64,000 nt of DNA from Cranoglanis bouderius. Taxonomy: Eukaryota; Chordata; Actinopteri; Siluriformes; Cranoglanididae. This document shows positions 62,480-64,000 of the stretch, one piece after another; the first letter of the stretch is position 1, and each line of letters opens with the position of its first letter. The stretch covers positions 18,894,074 to 18,958,073 of the forward strand of contig CM042540.1 in the NCBI GenBank assembly GCA_023630585.1, read 5' to 3'. Position numbers and translations under genes: made by a program. The notes below the pieces were generated by a model. The model was not told the origin of the DNA and ran no database searches. It was given only the letters and a program-made list of their open reading frames with translations.

Positions 62480-62985
62480 GATTTGAAGTGTTGTCTGGCC
62501 CTTGGCTACTTATCTAGCCTCGTTCTTCCATACTCATCTGCATGCACTCTCTGATCTTCATATCTGCTCTCTGTCCCTAAATCTCAACTTACACAATTGG
62601 AGATTTTAGTATGCTTTTAGTGTGGCTGCTCCAAAACTACGGAACACTCTTTATCTCCATCTCTGTGCCTGCACACCCTTCCCCATTTTAAAACACAGCT
62701 AAAAAAACAATCTTTTCCACTTGCATTTCCACCCACCTAATGACTCATACACATCTGTCTTTTTTGTGCCCTCTACATTTTAGTTTGCTTATCTGTTTTG
62801 CTATCTGTAGTTATATAAAACATGCAGTTTTCTCTGTATTCTTTGTTCCTTTGATTTAAAAAAAAAAATTGTTTGTTCTTATTTGTTCCTATTACATGTT
62901 CTGAGATACGTCTAAAGTGTCCTCAGGCTCTCTGGAAGGCACTTAAAATTAAATGCTATTGTGGTATTATAAGTCATCCGTGTCC
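62480..62985 (+). mobile_element. 5'-truncated LINE 3' end
   Basis: A frame near 62618-62720 reads SVAAPKLRNTLYLHLC then PFPILKHS, a degraded match to the last residues of fish LINE reverse transcriptases. It is followed by a long pyrimidine-rich 3' UTR and an end GGAAGGCACTTAAAATTAAATG. A different family from 6110-6442. Confidence 0.55.
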
Positions 62986-63213
62986 ATATTTATACCAACC
63001 TTTTAAAATAATAAAGAATGAGTTGGTTCATCTTCCGTAACAGCAGCTGCTCATACAGTACAATACGCTTGGAAGAGAACATTTGCCTACTGAGCTTGGA
63101 GGAACTTGATTTTGATACAAATTCCATATGATTGATAGACACTTGGTATGTTCCTGGATGTATTTTGGCTTTCTGTCTCTCTCTCTCTCTCTCTCTCTCT
63201 TCTACACATTTAG
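62986..63213. other. Intergenic, pyrimidine tract before possible exon
   Basis: Unique sequence with a CT-rich tract at 63173-63202 followed by TACACATTTAG, which would be a very good splice acceptor. Confidence 0.45.
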
Positions 63214-63333
63214 GAGGACCAGATCCCGCAGCTCGGGAATGACATCATCGCATTAGAAGAATATAAAAGGGAAAATGTCGGCAACAAGGACAGCACATTT
63301 GCTCCCATTACATCACTCCCATTTACGAGCTGA
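63214..63333 (+). CDS. Possible terminal exon of an unidentified gene
   Basis: After a strong acceptor-like site (polypyrimidine, AG at 63212-63213) a frame of 39 codons plus TGA begins EDQIPQLGNDIIALEEYKRE and ends TSLPFTS. GC over 63214-63260 is clearly higher than in the flanks, and the peptide is polar and not low-complexity. I do not recognise it. Against it: 39 open codons can occur by chance, there is no clear poly(A) signal nearby, and no partner exon is visible in the window. Confidence 0.25.
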   Translation, partial: EDQIPQLGNDIIALEEYKRENVGNKDSTFAPITSLPFTS

Positions 63334-63694
63334 CATCCAGTTTTATGTTCTTATACTTATGTTCTTATATCAATTTTATGCTAGTTTTTTTTTTACCTTG
63401 ATGATTCTTTCAACTTTGTATACTACAGCGTTATGCTAGCTTTTGCACTCGTTTTTCATCTTAGTACACTGCAGCTTTATGCTAGAATCGGAAATTATGT
63501 ATATAAGCTACATGCTTCGTTGTATGTTATGTTATTTTAACTTTAACTTTTAAAGTTTTGTTGTACATATAGTTATAGATGTCATCTATAGACATCATCA
63601 AAGTTGCACACTAGATAATTGAGCCCTTTTTTCTGTTTTTCTGTTCTCCAGTCTTTGTTATGGTATGAAGAAGGGAAGATGCTTATCATAATTT
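63334..63694. other. Intergenic or 3' UTR, no gene seen
   Basis: AT-rich; GTTCTTATA and TTTATGCTAG words are repeated (63346-63500), a weak local duplication. Confidence 0.45.
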
Positions 63695-63695
63695 A

Positions 63696-63775
<80 letters not shown>
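63695..63775. repeat. (AAT)n microsatellite, about 80 bp
   Basis: Perfect trinucleotide array of about 27 units. Confidence 0.98.
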
Positions 63776-63776
<1 letters not shown>

Positions 63777-64000
63777 CTGCTTAATGGTTAATGGCTTGCT
63801 AGTAGAAATGTGTTCCTACAACTTATATTTTGCAGCAAAGTTGTGGAAATGTTTTTATGGTAATACTTTACATTAATCTTTATTTAATACATCATTAAGC
63901 TATTACTAGACCTTGAGTAACAGTAGCAAAGTAACTCATGCTTGTATTAATGAATGCTTTGTTTTTCCATTAAAGGGAAGGTATTGTGTTTTTATTTCAT

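Overview
This is a teleost fish genomic window. The evidence is intron-split coding sequence with GT/AG boundaries, at least five Tc1-like transposons of different families, V-SINE-type and tRNA-SINE-type repeats, and very long (AT)n arrays. Several repeats (the 'foldback' family below and the repeat at about 19.67-20.05 kb) look like ones I associate with otophysan fishes, especially catfishes. That placement is from memory and is not proven here.

Only one host gene is recognised with confidence. The three last coding exons of a deltex-family E3 ubiquitin ligase, best matched to dtx2, lie on the + strand at 229-390, 1457-1546 and 4090-4341, with a poly(A) signal at 4390-4395. Its earlier exons are off the left edge. 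Its last intron carries a 1.7 kb Tc1 element in antisense, which itself carries a SINE.

From about 4.4 kb to the right edge (about 59 kb) I see no complete host gene. This stretch mixes (a) transposon relics, (b) simple-sequence arrays and (c) low-repeat tracts that look like conserved non-coding DNA (for example about 11.6-12.6, 14.1-14.6, 15.5-17.1, 23.0-23.4, 27.3-27.9, 33.2-34.7, 39.4-39.9 and 41.1-42.0 kb). One possible terminal exon, unidentified, is at 63214-63333.

Mobile DNA: Tc1-like copies at 660-1160, 1807-3499, 5691-6976, 10590-11390, 25334-26953, 47227-48592, 59976-61558 and 62045-62470; a mariner-type MITE at 48863-49239; a piggyBac deletion derivative ending at 55658; a solo LTR at 50123-50922 with a 5-bp target duplication; two related LTR-like repeats in opposite orientation (28333-29903 and 45721-46548); 5'-truncated LINE ends at 6110-6442 and 62480-62985; SINEs of several types; and a foldback repeat family with a dozen or so pieces, concentrated between 35 and 58 kb. 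Every transposase seen is broken by stops, frameshifts or deletions, so nothing in the window looks autonomous. No new multi-gene system was found. The most informative observations concern how these elements decayed, nested and multiplied.
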